Origin: CAKUIA01 sp044433115
Lineage (GTDB): Bacteria; Verrucomicrobiota; Verrucomicrobiia; Opitutales; Intestinicryptomonadaceae
Assembly (NCBI GenBank): GCA_044433115.1
Contig: JAWXTY010000001.1
Location: 1-64,000, forward strand
DNA: 64,000 nucleotides
Direction of reading: 5' to 3'
Positions 63,112-64,000 of this stretch are shown here, one piece after another (position 1 is the stretch's first letter; every line of letters begins with the position of its first letter). The translations under genes and the position numbers were made by a program. The notes beneath the pieces are model-generated. The model had not been told where the DNA came from and ran no database searches. It was given only the letters and a program-made list of their open reading frames with translations.

Positions 63112-64000
63112 TTACAAAGAGCTTCTTGATTTTCTCAATGCTCTCTCTTGAGCATTTTCCATAGATGCGTTTTTGTCATCTATATCCTTAAGAGCTTTTC
63201 TTGCGTAAATGCTACCATTTTTATCAGCTTCATTGAAATATTCTACAGCCTTTTCTTCGCTCTTTTCAACGCCATCACCTATGTAATAGCAAGTGCCAAG
63301 ACTGTATTGAGCTTCCATATTTCCAAGTTTAGCAGCACTTTCAAAGTACTTAACTGCACTAGCCATATCCTTAGTTGCGTCTTTGCCTAAAGAGTAAATA
63401 ACACCTAATAAATATTGAGCTGTAGCACAACCTTGCTCTGCTGATTTCTTGTAAAACTCTATAGCATTGTTAATATTTTTAGCTACACCACTACCAGTGT
63501 AATAAGCATTGCCTAGTGCGTATTGAGCATCTGCACAACCCGCTTCGCTTGCTTGAGTGAAATATTCAAAAGCCTTTGCTTTGTCAACAGCTACGCCATC
63601 GCCTCTATTATAAGCATTAGCTAATGCCAATTGAGCTATAGCATTTCCTTGCTCGCTTGCAAGAGTGAAATATTCAACTGCCTTTTCATAATCCTTATCA
63701 AAGCCTTCTGTCATAAAGTATTGAGCAAGCTCTAGTTGAGCATCTTCATTGCCTTGATTTGCAGCTAGAGTTAAAAGCCTTGCACCTTCTTCAAGGTTCT
63801 TTCTTTTTAGTCCAATTCCTGCAAAATTGCTTCTACCTAATTCTAGTTGAGCTAATGCAAAATCGCTCTTTACACCCTTCTTAAGTAAGTCTAAGCCTTT
63901 TTTAATGTCAACTTCAGTGCCAACTCCATTTAAGTAGCAAAGAGCCAATTCGTATTGAGCGTCAAGATAGCCTTGTTCTTCTGCTAAGATATAATATTCA
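63112..64000 (-). CDS. Sel1-repeat protein (5' end outside window)
   Basis: The reading frame is open to the right edge, so the start lies beyond the window; apparent starts inside are Leu codons within repeats. At least six Sel1 repeats of about 36 residues are seen (for example AQYALGNAYYTGSGVAKNIN and AQYSLGTCYYIGDGVEKSEE), followed by a charged tail (ENAQERALRKSRSSL). It is a helical scaffold for protein contacts. This array is more diverged than the recently expanded one at the left end of the window. Confidence 0.85.
   Translation of the reverse strand, partial: EYYILAEEQGYLDAQYELALCYLNGVGTEVDIKKGLDLLKKGVKSDFALAQLELGRSNFAGIGLKRKNLEEGARLLTLAANQGNEDAQLELAQYFMTEGFDKDYEKAVEYFTLASEQGNAIAQLALANAYNRGDGVAVDKAKAFEYFTQASEAGCADAQYALGNAYYTGSGVAKNINNAIEFYKKSAEQGCATAQYLLGVIYSLGKDATKDMASAVKYFESAAKLGNMEAQYSLGTCYYIGDGVEKSEEKAVEYFNEADKNGSIYARKALKDIDDKNASMENAQERALRKSRSSL

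Overview
The window is AT-rich, densely coding chromosomal DNA from a Gram-negative anaerobe. Signal peptides, a lipoprotein, a periplasmic multiheme cytochrome and TRAP components point to a diderm cell. Pyruvate formate-lyase with its activase, a formate/nitrite-type channel and B12-dependent ethanolamine ammonia-lyase point to fermentative anaerobic life. Secreted carbohydrate-active enzymes (three sialate O-acetylesterase-like proteins, a GH43-like protein, a GHL15-like protein, NamZ) suit a host- or gut-associated glycan feeder. The family mix and the scarcity of strong Shine-Dalgarno sites make me guess the Verrucomicrobiota/PVC group. That is inference: no rRNA or tRNA gene was seen.

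Layout. 1-5.5 kb: minus-strand genes for secreted or membrane proteins with Sel1 repeats, a decayed plus-strand gene end that keeps its terminator, and a PhoD-like protein that has lost its metal ligands. 5.5-12.2 kb: an ABCG-type exporter, two secreted proteins coupled to ruvC and a nucleotidyltransferase, a striking inverted/tandem repeat block between converging genes, then namZ and a DUF2062 gene. 12.3-16.2 kb: a FliA-type sigma factor, a DUF6786-like lipoprotein, an M42 peptidase and hemD. 16.2-22.8 kb: a candidate minus-strand structured RNA, a coiled-coil secreted protein, an octaheme cytochrome with HEAT/TPR repeats, and two glycosidase-like genes. 22.8-31.2 kb: housekeeping genes (Mrp ATPase, transketolase, gamma-carbonic anhydrase, alaS, leuB). 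31.4-38.1 kb: three tandem sialate esterases, an MBL hydrolase and ribD. 38.1-44.9 kb: dps, a nuclease-helicase fusion, pyrB, pyrC, a CPBP protease and thiL. 44.9-54.8 kb: a repeat-bearing secreted protein, pflA/pflB, a hydroxyacid dehydrogenase, cysE, and an NSS transporter with a 47-aa partner. 54.8-62.6 kb: the TRAP-ethanolamine cluster. 62.6-64 kb: an HD protein and another Sel1 protein running off the window.

The most interesting unit is 54.8-61.7 kb. A near-perfect sigma-54 (-24/-12) promoter precedes a TRAP transporter (binding protein, hairpin, DctQ, DctM). This runs with 10-nt spacing and then overlaps into two tandem EutB paralogues and EutC. An FNT-type channel follows about 100 bp later. 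There is no EutH permease, no EutA reactivase and no microcompartment shell gene in the window. I infer a TRAP-fed, sigma-54-controlled, apparently compartment-free route of ethanolamine (or related amine) breakdown using an ammonia-lyase with two different large subunits.

Other points of interest are the catalytically dead PhoD-like protein, the 35-bp inverted repeats that reach the 3' ends of two converging genes, signs of gene conversion between sialate esterase copies, a RecB-like nuclease fused to an XPD/Rad3-type helicase, and several short or damaged genes.
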